Below the pieces are notes generated by a model. The model was not told the DNA's origin and did no database searches. It saw only the letters and a list, made by a program, of their open reading frames with translations. From Gigaspora rosea (lineage: Eukaryota > Glomeromycota > Glomeromycetes > Diversisporales > Gigasporaceae), in the NCBI GenBank assembly GCA_003550325.1, contig QKWP01000048.1, forward strand, positions 411,476 through 475,475: 64,000 bases of DNA, in the 5' to 3' direction. Shown here one piece after another: positions 12,737 through 24,259 of the stretch. The stretch's first letter is position 1. Each line of letters starts with the position of its first letter. Made by a program: the position numbers and the translations under genes.

Positions 12737-13236
12737 TGTCACGGGGTAAAAGTGATCATCAGAATTAGACGCAGTAAAACCCGTGATTAAGAATCGAAAC
12801 ACAAGGAATCTAAAGAGAAGAAACCAAGAAATTAAGAATTACTTAAAAGATTATTAAACATAGTCATTGTTTTTGTGATCATATAATACTTATCATCATA
12901 AGCCCCTTAATTATAGTGATTCTACTGTGATTTGAGATCAATGATTCTACCGTGATTCGAGATCAGTGATTCTACCGTGATCCTTTCGTGATGAAAGACA
13001 ATTAATCCCTAAACCTCTTTAGTTTATTAGTCTAGTGAAAGTTATAAAAACTCTGTAATTTACCTCTTGTAAAAATCATGTTATTCTACGGGATTCTAAT
13101 ATTCCTATAATAAAATTACCTTTAATAAACTCTTTTAATATATTAATACTAAATTACCAAGTCACGCCTCTGGCGACCTACCTTTTACATTCTTCTATCT
13201 CCAATCCATAACAATAAACCATTTTCCCCTGTAACA
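12737..13236 (+). repeat. 5' LTR
   Basis: 500 bp, TGTCACGGGG to CCCCTGTAACA. It contains three tandem copies of a unit of about 27 bp beginning TGATTCTAC(C/T)GTGAT near 12919-12985. The 3' copy has the same units. Confidence 0.92.
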
Positions 13237-13238
13237 AT

Positions 13239-13256
13239 TGGTGGTGACAGTGAGAT
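13239..13256 (+). promoter_or_regulatory. Probable primer binding site
   Basis: Two bases after the 5' LTR the sequence reads TGGTGGTGACAGTGAG. The TGG start complements the CCA end of a tRNA. I cannot say which tRNA primes. Confidence 0.6.
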
Positions 13257-13877
13257 ACCAACTTCGTAACAGAGAAATACAATAAAATAATCACTTAAGA
13301 TAAATACTGAACAGTTCCAACAATTCATAGAAATGATGACAAGATCCCTTGAGAGTCAGAATGGGAGCATGGTTGCTCCAAAAGAAAACAACCACGTCAA
13401 AGTCAAAAGCTTTTACGGTATGGACAAAGAAGACCCCTTCGAGTAGTTTGACGAATTCAAACATGCCGCCGAGGCAAATAATTGGATGAAAAATCAGCAG
13501 TTAAAAATTGCCTCTGGGTATTTAAAGGGGACGGCTGCCGATTGGTATAAAGAAAATAAAGATAGTATAGAAAGTTGAAAAACTAAAGAGGAAGATGAGG
13601 AAGAAAGAAAAAAAGGTTTATTACCTGTTTGTAGAACAGTTTGCACCCCCTGAACGGCGCTTCATTAGCAAATAGAGTTGAATTTGTTGAAACAACAAGA
13701 GTGCAAAAAAGTAGATGTATAAGCCGCAAAATTTAAAAGGTTGCTTAGTTGGGTTAATTTAGATAAAGGGTTGTTGGATGGATTTATTGTAGGGATGTTT
13801 TTAAGTGGCCTAAAAAAGAATAACACCACTTTTGTGGCTGTAGCTGCACCTAAGAATCTAAATAAGGCAATTTCAGC

Positions 13878-15858
13878 TAGAGATGGGCACCATGCGCATG
13901 ATGCATGCATGCATGCATGCATGCATGCACGCATGCACATGGTCTAAGCAAATTAATGCATGCCTATACAAAATTAGTTAAATAGAATATTTGATAATAA
14001 ATAACTTTTGATTCACTAGTTTATTTTTTATAAATTTGCTATCAAAAATAACTGTCTTAGTGTGACTAGTGCTTCTCGGATCAGACCAGACATAAATTTT
14101 ACTAATTTCAAACTTCAGATTAGACTCAAACTCAATTATGAGTTTGGTCCAGGTCTGATTTGAAGTTAGCAGATTAATCTGAATTTAAATATGTTTTATA
14201 TGTATTTTTTTGAACTGATCAAGTTTATTTTTTTAGTGCATTAAATTAGAATTAATTAGTAAAATTTCGTGAATCATAAGATTTTATAGAATTTTATTAA
14301 TTAAATTCTATAAAATTTTATAATTCACAAATTTTTATTAATTAATTCTAACTTTATTCACTAAATAAACTTGTTCAGCTCCTAAAAATATATTAAATTG
14401 GCAAAGTTTTTCTTATTTTATATGAAATTTTGAGAAAAGATGCATAATTTTAGATTTTTTGATCAAAAAGTCAAATTTAAGCATCTTTTCTCCAAATTTT
14501 ATGTAACATAAAAACAACTTTATTGATTTAATGTATTTTTATGTGCTGAACACGATTACATAATGCATAAAGTTAGAATTGATTAATAATATTTTGTGAA
14601 TCATGTAGATTTTGTAGAAATTTATTAATAAAATTCTATAAAATCTTATGATTCACAAAATTTTACTAATTAATTATAACTTAATGCAATAAGTAAACTT
14701 GTTCAGCACCTAAAAATACATCAAAACGGTAGAATTATTTTTATTTTACTTGAAATTTAGAGAATAGATGCATAATTTTGGATTTTTGATCAAAAAAGTC
14801 AAATTTAAGCATCTTCTCTCCAAATTTCAAGTAAAATAAAAACAGTTCTGCCGATTTAATGTATTTTTAGGTGCTGAATAAGTTTAGTTAATGCACTATG
14901 TTAGAATTTATTAGTGAAATCTTGTGAATAATAAGATTTTATAGAATTTTATTAATAAAATTCTATAAAACCTTATGATTTGCAAAATTTTACTAATTAA
15001 TTCTAACATAGTGCAATAAGTAAACTTATTCAGAACCTAAAAATACATTAAATCGGCAGAACTGTTTTTGTTTTACTTGAAATTTGGAGAAAAGATGCTT
15101 AAATTTGATTTTTTTGATCAAAAATCCTAAATTATGCATCTATTCTCTAAATTTCAAGTAAAATAAAAATAATTCTGCTGATTTGATTATTTTTAGATGC
15201 TGAACAAGTTTACTTATTGCATTAAGTTATAATTAATTAGTAAAATTTTGTGAATCATAAGATTTTATAGGATTTTATTAATAAATTCTACAAAATCTAC
15301 ATGATTCACAAAATTTTATTAATCAATTCCAACTTTATGCATTAAGTAATCGTGTTCAGCACCTAAAAATACATTAAATCGGTAGAGTTGTTTTTGTGTT
15401 ACTTAAAATATGTGAAAAGATGCTTAAATTTGACTTTTTGATCAAAAATCTAAAATTATGCATCTTTCTTCCAAATTTCAAGTAACATAAAAGCAACTTT
15501 ACCGATTTAATGTATTTTTAGTTGCTTAACAAGTTTACTTAGTGAATTAAGTTAGAATTAATTAGTAAAATTTTGTGAATCATAAGATTTTGTAAAATTT
15601 TACTAATAAAATTCTAAAAAATCCTATGATTCACAAATTTTTACTAATTAATTCTTACTTCATGCACTAATCAACCTGTTCAGCATCAAAAAATACCTAT
15701 AAAAAATTTGACTTAGACTAGTCTGCAGACTTTGGACCAGACCTGGACCAGACTCAGACTCGATTAACTATAGTGTATATAATATGCATGCATGCATGCA
15801 TGCATGCTGCATACCATGCGCATGCATAGTGTAGAAAGTGCCATTTTGCCTATCTCTA
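13878..15858. mobile_element. 2-kb hAT-like element inserted in gag
   Basis: The ends are TAGAGATGGGCA and TGCCTATCTCTA. The 8-bp direct repeat ATTTCAGC flanks it (13870-13877 and 15859-15866), and removing the element plus one repeat restores the gag frame exactly. Just inside each end is a run of GCAT units (13903-13936 and 15785-15807), then CAGACC/GGTCTG-rich flanks, then a palindrome array (14190-15700). No transposase is present. A relative without the array sits at 32701-33973. Confidence 0.9.
14190..15700. repeat. Tandem array of alternating palindromes
   Basis: About four units of roughly 390 bp, each made of two perfect-to-near-perfect palindromes. One is centred on AATTTTATTAATAAAATT and flanked by TTAGAATTAATTAGTAAA and its inverse. 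The other is centred on TTTTTGATCAAAAA and flanked by TTACTTGAAATTTGGAGAA and its inverse. The word GTGCTGAACAAGTTTACTTA and its inverse mark the joints. There is no coding content. A sister array is at 19930-21480. Confidence 0.9.
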
Positions 15859-16127
15859 ATTTCAGCAGCAAGAAGGGTTGAGGCGGGTGATTATTACAGA
15901 CTGAATAAACCCAAAGCTCGTAAGTTGCAACAGAAACTAGGAAATGAATTAAGTGACCTTAGAAAATGAATTGACGATATAGCTCTAAACTATGCCGCCC
16001 TGACAGACAAATTTAAGAATATTAAAAAGCACCCCAGAATAATTATCAAAGGTATAAGAAGTTTGGATATGAATGCTGAAATTGTAGAAGAGTAGGACAT
16101 ATGGCATGAGATTGTAAGGTCGGAAAA

Positions 16128-18969
16128 TTGAGGCAATCAGAGGAAAACAGAACCTTCGCTAGACAAAAAAATATAAATTTTTGTGAATTAGTATACAACA
16201 ATAAGGCCAATAATCAAGAAGTATATATTATTAATAACGGTGGTATATACAATAATACAAAACAGGCTGAAAATTCGAATTGGGATAAAAGATTAAGAGA
16301 AAGAAAAATGTCTAAGATCCGAAATCGGGAGGTAGATGAAACGAGACAAGAAGTGGATACAAACCAAAATTTTATGCCCGAAAGATGTCATAAACCAAAC
16401 AAAAAAGAAAGGAAGCATGGACTGTCAATAGTTGATTCCCTTTCATCATACAATATTGCTAAAGATATCCTGTCATTACATACGAGTGCTACTGTGGGCC
16501 AATTATTATAATATCCAAACCAAAGAAGAAACTTAGCCCAAGTACTGAAGCGACCGCTACCAAATCAAGAAGCAAATTTCTTTAATATAAAAGAAAAACG
16601 CCATACCACAGCAGCCAGGTGTTTAGTACAAATACAAGAAAATTCTATATTGGCTATGTTGGACTCTAGTGCCGCGGTAAGTATAATATCTTGATGACTG
16701 TTCAACAAACTACACCTGAAAATAGATGAAGAATCTACAATCAAGGTTAATGGCCACAGGTTCAAAAGCAAGCACATTAGGAAAAGTAAAAGATGTCAAA
16801 ATAAAATTAAAAAATATTATTATACCTACTACCCTATACGTATTTGAATCATCAGAGGAAACCTTACTGTTGGGAACCGACTGGTTCCAGAAAACAAATG
16901 CTCATATTCATTTTGACGAGCAAAAATTATACCTACAGTATGATACAAAAAACGTAGAAGTTCCAATCTCTAACACAGGATTCAAAAATCTTAAACCGTA
17001 TAAAGAAGAGGAAAATTATAATAGCGAAAGTGGCAATACCTTCGACGAATTAGACTATGAAGAGGATGAAAAGTAGATGAGATGGAAAGTCATTTTCTTG
17101 AAGAATATTTTGAAGAGAATCCAGTGTTATTTTTAACGAATATCAAAGAAGTACCTGTGAAAGAGAATGAAAAAGAAACAGATGTAGATAAAAAAATTCA
17201 ACAAATAATAAAAAGAAATGATTAGACTCCTCAACAATAGTATAATGCAAAAGAGTTTTTATGGAATAAGAAATATATATTTGCCCAAGGTCTTGAAGAT
17301 CTGGGATGGACCGAAGTTATTATGCATACAATCAATACGGGAGACACTGCACTAATAAACCAAGGCCTATATAGGGAAGCTCATAAAGAAAGTGAATTTA
17401 TTATAAAGGAAATTAGAAAATTAAAAGAACAAGGGTTAATCCGGGATGCTTTTAGCCCCTGGGCGTCCCCTGTAGTAATCATACCAAAAAAGGGGTAAAA
17501 CTTTGTTTCTGTGTAGATTATCGTAAGGTAAATACAGTCGCAAAAAAGGAACCTACCCCTTCTACACATCAATGATCTATTGGATACGTTCAGGGAAGCT
17601 GAATGGTTTTCCACCCTTGACTTAATGAGTGGTTATTGGCAAGTCGGGGTAAAGGAAGAGAATAAAGAAAAGCTGCATTTATGACCAAATTCGATACATA
17701 TGAATTTAACGTAATGCTGTTTGGGTTGTGTAATGCCCCTGGAACGTTTCAAAGACTCATGGATAAAGTTCTAAAGAATGTATTAGAAATTATGCAGTGG
17801 TATATCTCGATAACATAAACATTTATTCAAGAACATTTCGCGATCACTTAAGGGTAGAGTACAACGATCTACATTTTAATCGTAATTGCATTACTAATTT
17901 TTTTACAATAACATTCAATTGAAATCAGGTGATGATCATATGTTATTGTATGTTATTTATATTGTACTACCTAGGAAAATCTCAATCATCCTAGGAAAAT
18001 TGACAATGTATACAAGTAGATTTTTTTAATATAATTTGTGGCTTTAAAGTTTCACTACTATAAATAGAAGAGTTTGACCTATATGCCACAAAATTTTGGC
18101 CAAAATTGGATATGTTCTCAAAAATTTTTATCAATGGTGTATTTTTGCCCCTATATAAAAATTTTTTTGTATGACGATCATACATGAAAATGTACTCTAC
18201 CCTTAAATCATTTAAAAATTATTTTTGAAAAACTTGAAAATGCCGGACTCAAGTTAAACCTAGAAAAATGCAATTTTTTTCAAATAGAAATACATTATCT
18301 AGAACATGTAATAAGTCAGGAAGGCATAAAACCTGATGAGTCCAAAATAAGAAAAGTAAGAGAATTTCCAGTACAAACAAATATTTGGCAATTAAGAGGT
18401 TTCCTTGGGTTAGCCTCCTATTATTGACGATTTGTTAAGGGTTTTGCAAATATAGCACAACCTCTTTATAAATTATTAGAAAAAACTACAATATATGAGT
18501 AAACAAAAGAGAGGCAATTTGCATTCGAAACTTTGAAGAGGCATCTAGTGAAGGTCCCTATACTAAAGTATCCCGATTTCAGAGAAATGTTTTACCTTCA
18601 TACAGATGCGTTGGGAACTGGATTGGGGGCTATACTAGCCCAAAAGGACCAGAAACAAAGAGAGTATGTGGTTGCTTATGCCAGTAGGGAACTTTCTAAA
18701 ACAGAACAAAATTATTCTGCACCAGAGTTGGAGTGGTTGGCCATCGTATAGGCAGTAGAACATTTTTACTATTACTTAGGGGCCAAATACTTTATACTGA
18801 TAAAGATCACGTGGCTCTCAAGTAGCTATATACAGCGGAACTGAAAGAAATCAGAGCTCGCTGGATTCTAAGACTACAGCCATATAACTATACAATTATA
18901 CACATGCCAGAAGGAAACATTCTAATGTCGATTCCTTGTCACGAATATATCTAAAAGGAGAAAAAGATA
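16128..18969 (+). pseudogene. pol: Retrotransposon pol 5' part: protease, RT, RNase H
   Basis: A linker frame runs 16128-16511. The protease follows: the active-site box near 16657-16680 reads LDSSAAVSII where retropepsins have D-S/T-G-A, then two stops, then a frame at 16726-17076 containing LLLGTDWF. The RT region (about 17230-18480) keeps [32 protein letters not shown] and LFGLCNAPGTFQRLMD across frameshifts. The catalytic box at about 17797-17824 reads YLDN instead of YLDD, so the second aspartate is lost. A 353-bp MITE interrupts at 17851-18203, after which KLNLEKCNF, HVISQEGIKPDESK and LRGFLGLASYY follow. RNase H (18533-18960) has LHTDALGTGLGAILAQ and YASRELSKTEQNYS. Many stops look like CAG to TAG or CGA to TGA changes. 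It cannot be active. Confidence 0.88.
17851..18203. mobile_element. 353-bp MITE inside reverse transcriptase
   Basis: Inverted ends AGGGTAGAGTACA and TGTACTCTACCCT are flanked by TTA/TAA (17848-17850 and 18204-18206). The junctions fit a TA, TTA or TTAA duplication equally well. Removing it rejoins the RT frame between RDHL and HLKIIFEKL. There is no internal gene. The antisense frame of 64 codons in it is not supported. Confidence 0.85.
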
Positions 18970-19060
18970 AAATTTAATAAATAATAACAAAAAAAATATA
19001 ATAATAATAAAATATAAAATCAAAATTTTTTTCCATCCATTAATATTAAAATATTTAATT
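18970..19060. other. Spacer between RNase H and inserted repeats
   Basis: A/T-rich low-complexity sequence after the end of the RNase H frame. Nothing is recognised. Confidence 0.4.
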
Positions 19061-19076
19061 AAAAAAAAAATTTTTA

Positions 19077-19226
19077 CCCCAAGCTAGTGTAGAACCTTCA
19101 GGCGGACTACTTAAATTAGGCACCAAAAGTGCACGTGTGGCTAGTTGTATCCTCATTCATGTAATAAATATTACGTCCTAATAACTCATAATAAAATCAC
19201 GGCCATAGTACCCGGCCTCTAAAGTT
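19077..19226 (+). mobile_element. 5'-truncated SINE tail with target duplication
   Basis: From GCTAGTGTAGAACC to the GGCCTCTAAA end, this matches the last 150 bases or so of the SINE at 38992-39693. A poly(A) tail follows. A16-type direct repeats (A-run then TTTTTA / TTTTA) lie at 19061-19076 and 19227-19242, as expected for target-primed insertion of a 5'-truncated copy. Confidence 0.75.
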
Positions 19227-19242
19227 AAAAAAAAAAATTTTA

Positions 19243-19551
19243 TTCCAGTGTAAGGTACACTGCCTGTAAGTCACAAAAATGCGCAAAAATAGGGTAGCCA
19301 ACCCATAAGTCGCATCTATAGCCTGGTATCGGCAGAGTGGATGCCAAAATTGGTACTGCGCAAAAATGGATCTGGATATATAACATAATTAGTGTCAAAA
19401 ATTAATAAATAAATATGTATGAAAAGAGAAAATTTTTATACTGTACTAGGGAGAGATATTAATTACGTATAAGAGGATTAGATACGGCAACCCTAGAAAT
19501 AGATGAGTATTAAATATTTTTGGTACATTGTTAATTAATAACATTAATACT
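19243..19551. other. Unassigned sequence within the retrotransposon
   Basis: Not coding and not matched elsewhere in the window. It includes the words GCGCAAAAAT and ACTGTACTAGGGAGAG. It may be a further inserted element without visible ends. Confidence 0.35.
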
Positions 19552-19929
19552 TAAGGGAGCGCCAGAAATCACCTGATTAGGGTTTCACTAAGTAGCTGAC
19601 CCCCCTACACCACCTGATAATTTTTCTAAGCATTTGATTGGTTAAAATTTAATAATATATATATATAGTAAAAATTGGATACCTTTTGATCTACCGGTCT
19701 GTTTGGGACAATTCAACTACCAAAATGTTTGTCTCAGTGAGACGATTCTAACAAGCCCAAAATCATCAAAATCCAGTCACAGGATCCCAAGATCGTTCAA
19801 CTTTTGTGTAATTTTAATAGTAATTTTTAAAATTACTAAGTAAATTTATTTTTTATATTCAGACTTTTTAGTCAAGTCTGAGTCTGGTCTAGGTCTGGTC
19901 CGAAGTCTGCAGACTGGTCTGAGTCTGAA

Positions 19930-21480
19930 TATATTTATATGTATTTTTTGGTGCTGAACAAGTTTACTTAGTGCATTTTGTTAGAATAAATTAGTAAAAT
20001 TTTATGACTCATAAGTTTTTATAGAATTTTATTAATAAAATTCTATAAAATTTTATAATTCGCAAATTTTTATAATTAATTCTAACAAAATGCACTAAGT
20101 AAACTTGTTCAGCACCTAAAAATGTATTAAAACAGCTAGTTTGTTTTTATTTTACTTGAAATTTAGAGATTTGATGCACAATTTTGGAGTTTTGATCAAA
20201 AAAGACAAATTTTAACATCTTATCTCCAAATTTCAAGTAAAATAAAAACAACCCTGCCAATTTAATGTATTTTTAGATGCTAAACAAGTTTACTTAGTGC
20301 GTTTTGTTAGAATTAATTAACAAAAATTTGTGAATCATAAGATTTTATAAAATTTTATTAATAAAATTCTATAAAATCTTATGATTCATAAATTTTACTA
20401 AATAATTCTAACATAATGCACTAAGTAAAGTCATTTAACACCTAAAAATATATTAAATCGGCAGTGTTGCTTTTATTTTACTTGAAATTTGGAGAAAAGA
20501 TGCTTAANNNNNNNNNNNNNNNNNNNNNNNNNNNNNNNNNNNNNNNNNNNNNNNNNNNNNNNNNNNNNNNNNNNNNNNNNNNNNNNNNNNNNNNNNNNNN
20601 NNNNNNNNNNNNNNNNNNNNNNNNNNNNNNNNNNNNNNNNNNNNNNNNNNNNNNNNNNNNNNNNNNNNNNNNNNNNNNNNNNNNNNNNNNNNNNNNNNNN
20701 NNNNNNNNNNNNNNNNNNNNNNNNNNNNNNNNNNNNNNNNNNNNNNNNNNNNNNNNNNNNNNNNNNNNNNNNNNNNNNNNNNNNNNNNNNNNNNNNNNNN
20801 NNNNNNNNNNNNNNNNNNNNNNNNNNNNNNNNNNNNNNNNNNNNNNNNNNNNNNNNNNNNNNNNNNNNNNNNNNNNNNNNNNNNNNNNNNNNNNNNNNNN
20901 NNNNNNNNNNNNNNNNNNNNNNNNNNNNNNNNNNNNNNNNNNNNNNNNNNNNNNNNNNNNNNNNNNNNNNNNNNNNNNNNNNNNNNNNNNNNNNNNNNNN
21001 NNNNNNNNNNNNNNNNNNNNNNNNNNNNNNNNNNNNNNNNNNNNNNNNNNNNNNNNNNNNNNNNNNNNNNNNNNNNNNNNNNNNNNNNNNNNNNNNNNNN
21101 NNNNNNNNNNNNNNNNNNNNNNNNNNNNNNNNNNNNNNNNNNNNNNNNNNNNNNTGTTTTTATTTTACTTGAAATTTGGAGAAAAGATGCTTAAATTTGA
21201 CTTTTTTGATCAAAAATCCAAAATTATGCATCTTTTCTCCAAATTTCAAGTAAAATAAAAACAAACCAGCCGTTTTAATACATTTTTAGGTGGTAAACAA
21301 GTTTACTTAGTGCATTTTGTTAGAATTAATTAATAAAAATTTGTGAATTATAAGATTTTATAGAATTTTATTAATAAAATTCTATAAAATCTTATGATTC
21401 ATAAAATTTTACTAATTTTACTAATTTATTCTAACAAAATGCACTAAGTAAACTTGTTCAGTGCCAAAAAATACGTATAA
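19930..21480. repeat. Second palindrome array, gap-interrupted
   Basis: The same two alternating palindromes as at 14190-15700 occur here, with the same order and joint words. The 647-base gap begins after GAGAAAAGATGCTTAA and the sequence resumes with the same word a few bases in, so the gap lies within the repeat and its true length and unit number are unknown. Confidence 0.88.
20508..21154. other. Assembly gap
   Basis: A run of N flanked by direct copies of one palindrome arm, a typical place for an assembler to stop. Confidence 1.
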
Positions 21481-22327
21481 TTATATTCAGACTCAGACCA
21501 GTCTGCAGATTTCAGACCAGACCCAGACCGGACTCATAGTTGAGTCTGGTCTGAAGTCTGAAATTAGTAAAATTTGAGTCTGAGTCTGGTCTGATCCCGG
21601 GCCAGACCCAGACTGGACCAGACCTGGACTGGACCTAGGAGCACTAGTCTCAATGAGACGAATCGAATAGTAACAAAATAATCTGATTCTGATTGATATG
21701 GCACATGGTATTCATCATAGAACTTAGGTGCACCAAATTAGACATATCAGGACCCTGGACATCTCTCATATAGTTCAATTTTGATCTAATTTGCTGAAAA
21801 TGACAAAATCTATTTATTTAAATAACTTTTGATCTAGTAATCAGAATTGAATAAACTTTTTTTTGTTAGATGCGCCTCACTGAGGGCTTCATTTTAAAAA
21901 AAAAGTTCATTCAAATTGGACCACTGGATGCCAAGATAATTGCCAAAAACTGATTTTTTGCTTTTCAAATTTCAGGGGTTTTTGCTAAAATGCATAACGT
22001 ATGACCTCTGTACTACATGTCCGGGGTCCTGACATATCTAATTATTAATTGTTTATAGAATACAAATCTTTTTGATCTTAGGATCCTGTGATTAGAATTT
22101 AGTGATTTTAGGCTTGTTAGAATCGGCTCACTAAGCGAACATTTTGGTAGTTAAATCATCAAAAATGAACTGGTGGATCAAAAGTTATTCAATATTAAAT
22201 ATAATATATCAGATATAAATAATAATATATATAAATATATATTTATATATTATATTATATATAGAACCTGATAATTGTTCTACCCCCCACCTACCTAAAA
22301 AATCAGGTGATAAATGGTGCTCCCCTT

Positions 22328-22547
22328 ACAATTTTAATTTAAAGATATGATATGTGAAAAATTAACTTAATAATAAAACGTTTCAAGATAGAGATCACGA
22401 ATTCGATCGTAAAATCATATAACAAGTATTAAAGCAACCTTACTACGAGTACAAATCCATTAAATATTTAATACCAAAAAAAAAAGAAAAAAATCTGACA
22501 TTAAATAAGAATTCAGTCCAGGTGGTCGGTGTCCTGGCATAAATAAG
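22328..22547. other. Spacer before integrase
   Basis: Short AT-rich stretch between the inserted TIR element and the integrase frame. No feature. Confidence 0.4.
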
Positions 22548-23761
22548 ATGGATTCTCTCAAATATCTACAATTAAAAACGACCCAAAAGAGACTAAACCT
22601 ACAGACTCAAAGTCAATTTTTCGTTATCAAGAGGGGTCTGATATATAAAAAAGATAAACATAAGAAAGATCATCTGCTTAGAGTTATACAAAAGTATAAA
22701 GTCGTACGCATTTTATTTCTAATGCATATGCATCCATTGGAGGACATTTTGAAAAGGAAATTATGTTTAATAAAATACGTAATACATATTACTAGCCTCA
22801 AATTACGAGAACATAAGGATATATGTTCGCACCTGTGACATATGTCAAAGAAGATAAAAAAAAATCAGCCAGACCCCCATTACATCCAATTTCGATAGAG
22901 GCCCTGTTTTATAAAATTGGGATCGATATTGTAGGACCTTTACCCAGGACATCACAAGGAAACAAATATATAGTCGTTGCAACAGACTATATGACGAAAT
23001 GGCCAGAGGCCAAGGCTATCAAAACCGCTAATGCTAACGAAGTAGCCGATTTTATTTATGAGGATATTGTGTGTAGACATGGGTGCCCACAATATCTATT
23101 GTCCGATTGAGGAACACATTTTAGAAACTCACTAATGAATGAATTTTTGAAGAGATTTAAAATCGACCATCACTACTCAATACTGTATCACTCCCAAACA
23201 AACGGGTTGGTCGAACATTTTAATAAGACTTTTTGTAAGTCCCTAGCTAAACTCATGACCAATGTACGAGATTGGGACCTCTTAATTTCCTCAATTTTAT
23301 TTGCTTATCATACGGCTAAACAAGATACCACAAGAATGACGCCTTTTTATCTAGTACACAAAAGGAAGGCACGGCTCCCTATCCATCAAAGCGAATCGGA
23401 AGAATTATTAGAAGGAACATTTCTTCAATGATTATATGAGTTGATTGAAGTTGTACCTCAATTCAGGGCTGCCGCAGTAGAAAGAGTCGAAAACGCCCAA
23501 AGATTAGCCAAAATTCGATATGATCGACAACTCCGACCATTAGACGATCTAAAGAAAGGTGATAAAGTTTTAGTTTATAAGGCCTCTCAAGAATATTCGA
23601 AAAGCCATAAACTTTACCCCAAATGGAAGGGACCTTTTATTATTCATAGAGTTTTGACAAAGGAAGTTTTTAAGCTTAGAACTACAGAAGGGAATATCAT
23701 CAAAACTCCTATAAATCGGTGTTTTATAAAAAGGTATCATAGTAGAGAAGGCTCTATTTAA
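22548..23761 (+). pseudogene. Retrotransposon integrase, broken
   Basis: The N-terminal zinc-binding part (22548-22838) keeps LKYLQ, RGLIYKKDKHKK, LLRVI and LMHMHP, but the HHCC pattern is degenerate and ends in a frameshift. The catalytic core (22823-23431) has GIDIVGPLPRTSQGN, VVATDYMTKWPEAK, then LLSD followed by TGA at 23107 (the residue after Asp is normally Arg), then SQTNGLVEHFNKTF, which supplies the DDE glutamate. A final frame (23441-23761) contains KVLVYK and a GPF/Y-type module (KWKGPFIIHRV). It would insert the cDNA into host DNA. Stops at 23107 and 23429 and the frameshift make it inactive. No chromodomain is visible. Confidence 0.88.
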
Positions 23762-23800
23762 CAAAAAAAAATAGAAAGATAATATTTATTTATATATTAC

Positions 23801-24187
23801 TTAATTGATGATCCGGATAAGATCTGCAGAATTACTATATTGGGACAATAGTAAATTTTGGGGATAAGTACAATATAAACTTTATTATATGCTGAAATCT
23901 TACAACTACCTCTATAGTAAGTGATTTTTTTATTAAGCTAACAGCTCAAGTCAATTAATTGAAAATTGTAGAGCTCACTGAGACGCATCTAATGGCAGTT
24001 AGATCATTCAAATTGGCCTAGTATACGCTGAGATATCACTAAAAAATGATCAGATGACTATATAAATTCCATGTAAACAAGGTGGTTGTAAGATTTCAGC
24101 ATACAATAAAAACATAGTAAATTCAGTGCAAATCCCCCCAAATTCAAATATAAAAATTCTGCAGATCTTATCCGGATCAGCAATTAA
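23801..24187. mobile_element. 387-bp foldback MITE before the 3' LTR
   Basis: Long imperfect inverted repeats of over 100 bp begin TTAATTGATGATCC at the left and end GGATCAGCAATTAA at the right, with ATAAGATCTGCAGAATT conserved in both arms. TTAA lies at each edge, which could be a TTAA target duplication. The antisense 91-codon frame inside is not a gene. Confidence 0.8.
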
Positions 24188-24259
24188 TAATGATATATAT
24201 ATAATGATTATTGAATAATTAAAGTTATGCGTGGGACGCATAAAATAAGCGTGGGCGAG

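Larger units (their letters stand above)
13333..16130 (+). pseudogene. gag: Retrotransposon gag, broken and interrupted
   Basis: The frame opens at 13333 and reads a capsid-like region (the LKGTAADWY stretch, about 13526-13550). Stops occur at about 13444 and 13577, and a frameshift falls near 13615. The frame 13741-13877 (GLLDGFIVGMFLSGLKK, then FVAVAAPKNLNKAI) is cut by the hAT-like element at 13878-15858 and resumes at 15859 with ARRVEAGDYY in the same frame. Near 16070-16115 is a CCHC zinc knuckle of the form C-x2-C-x4-H-x4-C, in which two probable Trp codons are now TGA. In a live element it would form the particle and bind the RNA. It is dead here. Confidence 0.85.
19552..22327. mobile_element. 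2.8-kb TIR element between RNase H and integrase
   Basis: The ends are TAAGGGAGCGCC and GGTGCTCCCCTTA, with the shared inner word ATCACCTGATT/AATCAGGTGAT extending the inverted repeats to about 25 bp. TA or TTA at the edges suits a TA/TTA target site. Inside are a GTCTCAGTGAGACG hairpin (19727-19740), CAGACC/GGTCTG-rich blocks, and a second palindrome array broken by an assembly gap. No transposase was seen in the resolved part. Confidence 0.75.

Noticed and set aside
13665..13947. 91-codon minus-strand frame ending in Met/Cys/His/Ala repeats
   Set aside because: It is antisense to gag and runs into the GCAT microsatellite.
14190..15700. CRISPR-like array
   Set aside because: Units are long palindromes without unique spacers, inside a transposon in a eukaryotic context.
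20464..21258. 264- and 227-codon frames crossing the N run
   Set aside because: They are open only because unknown bases do not give stops. The sequence on both sides is palindrome array.
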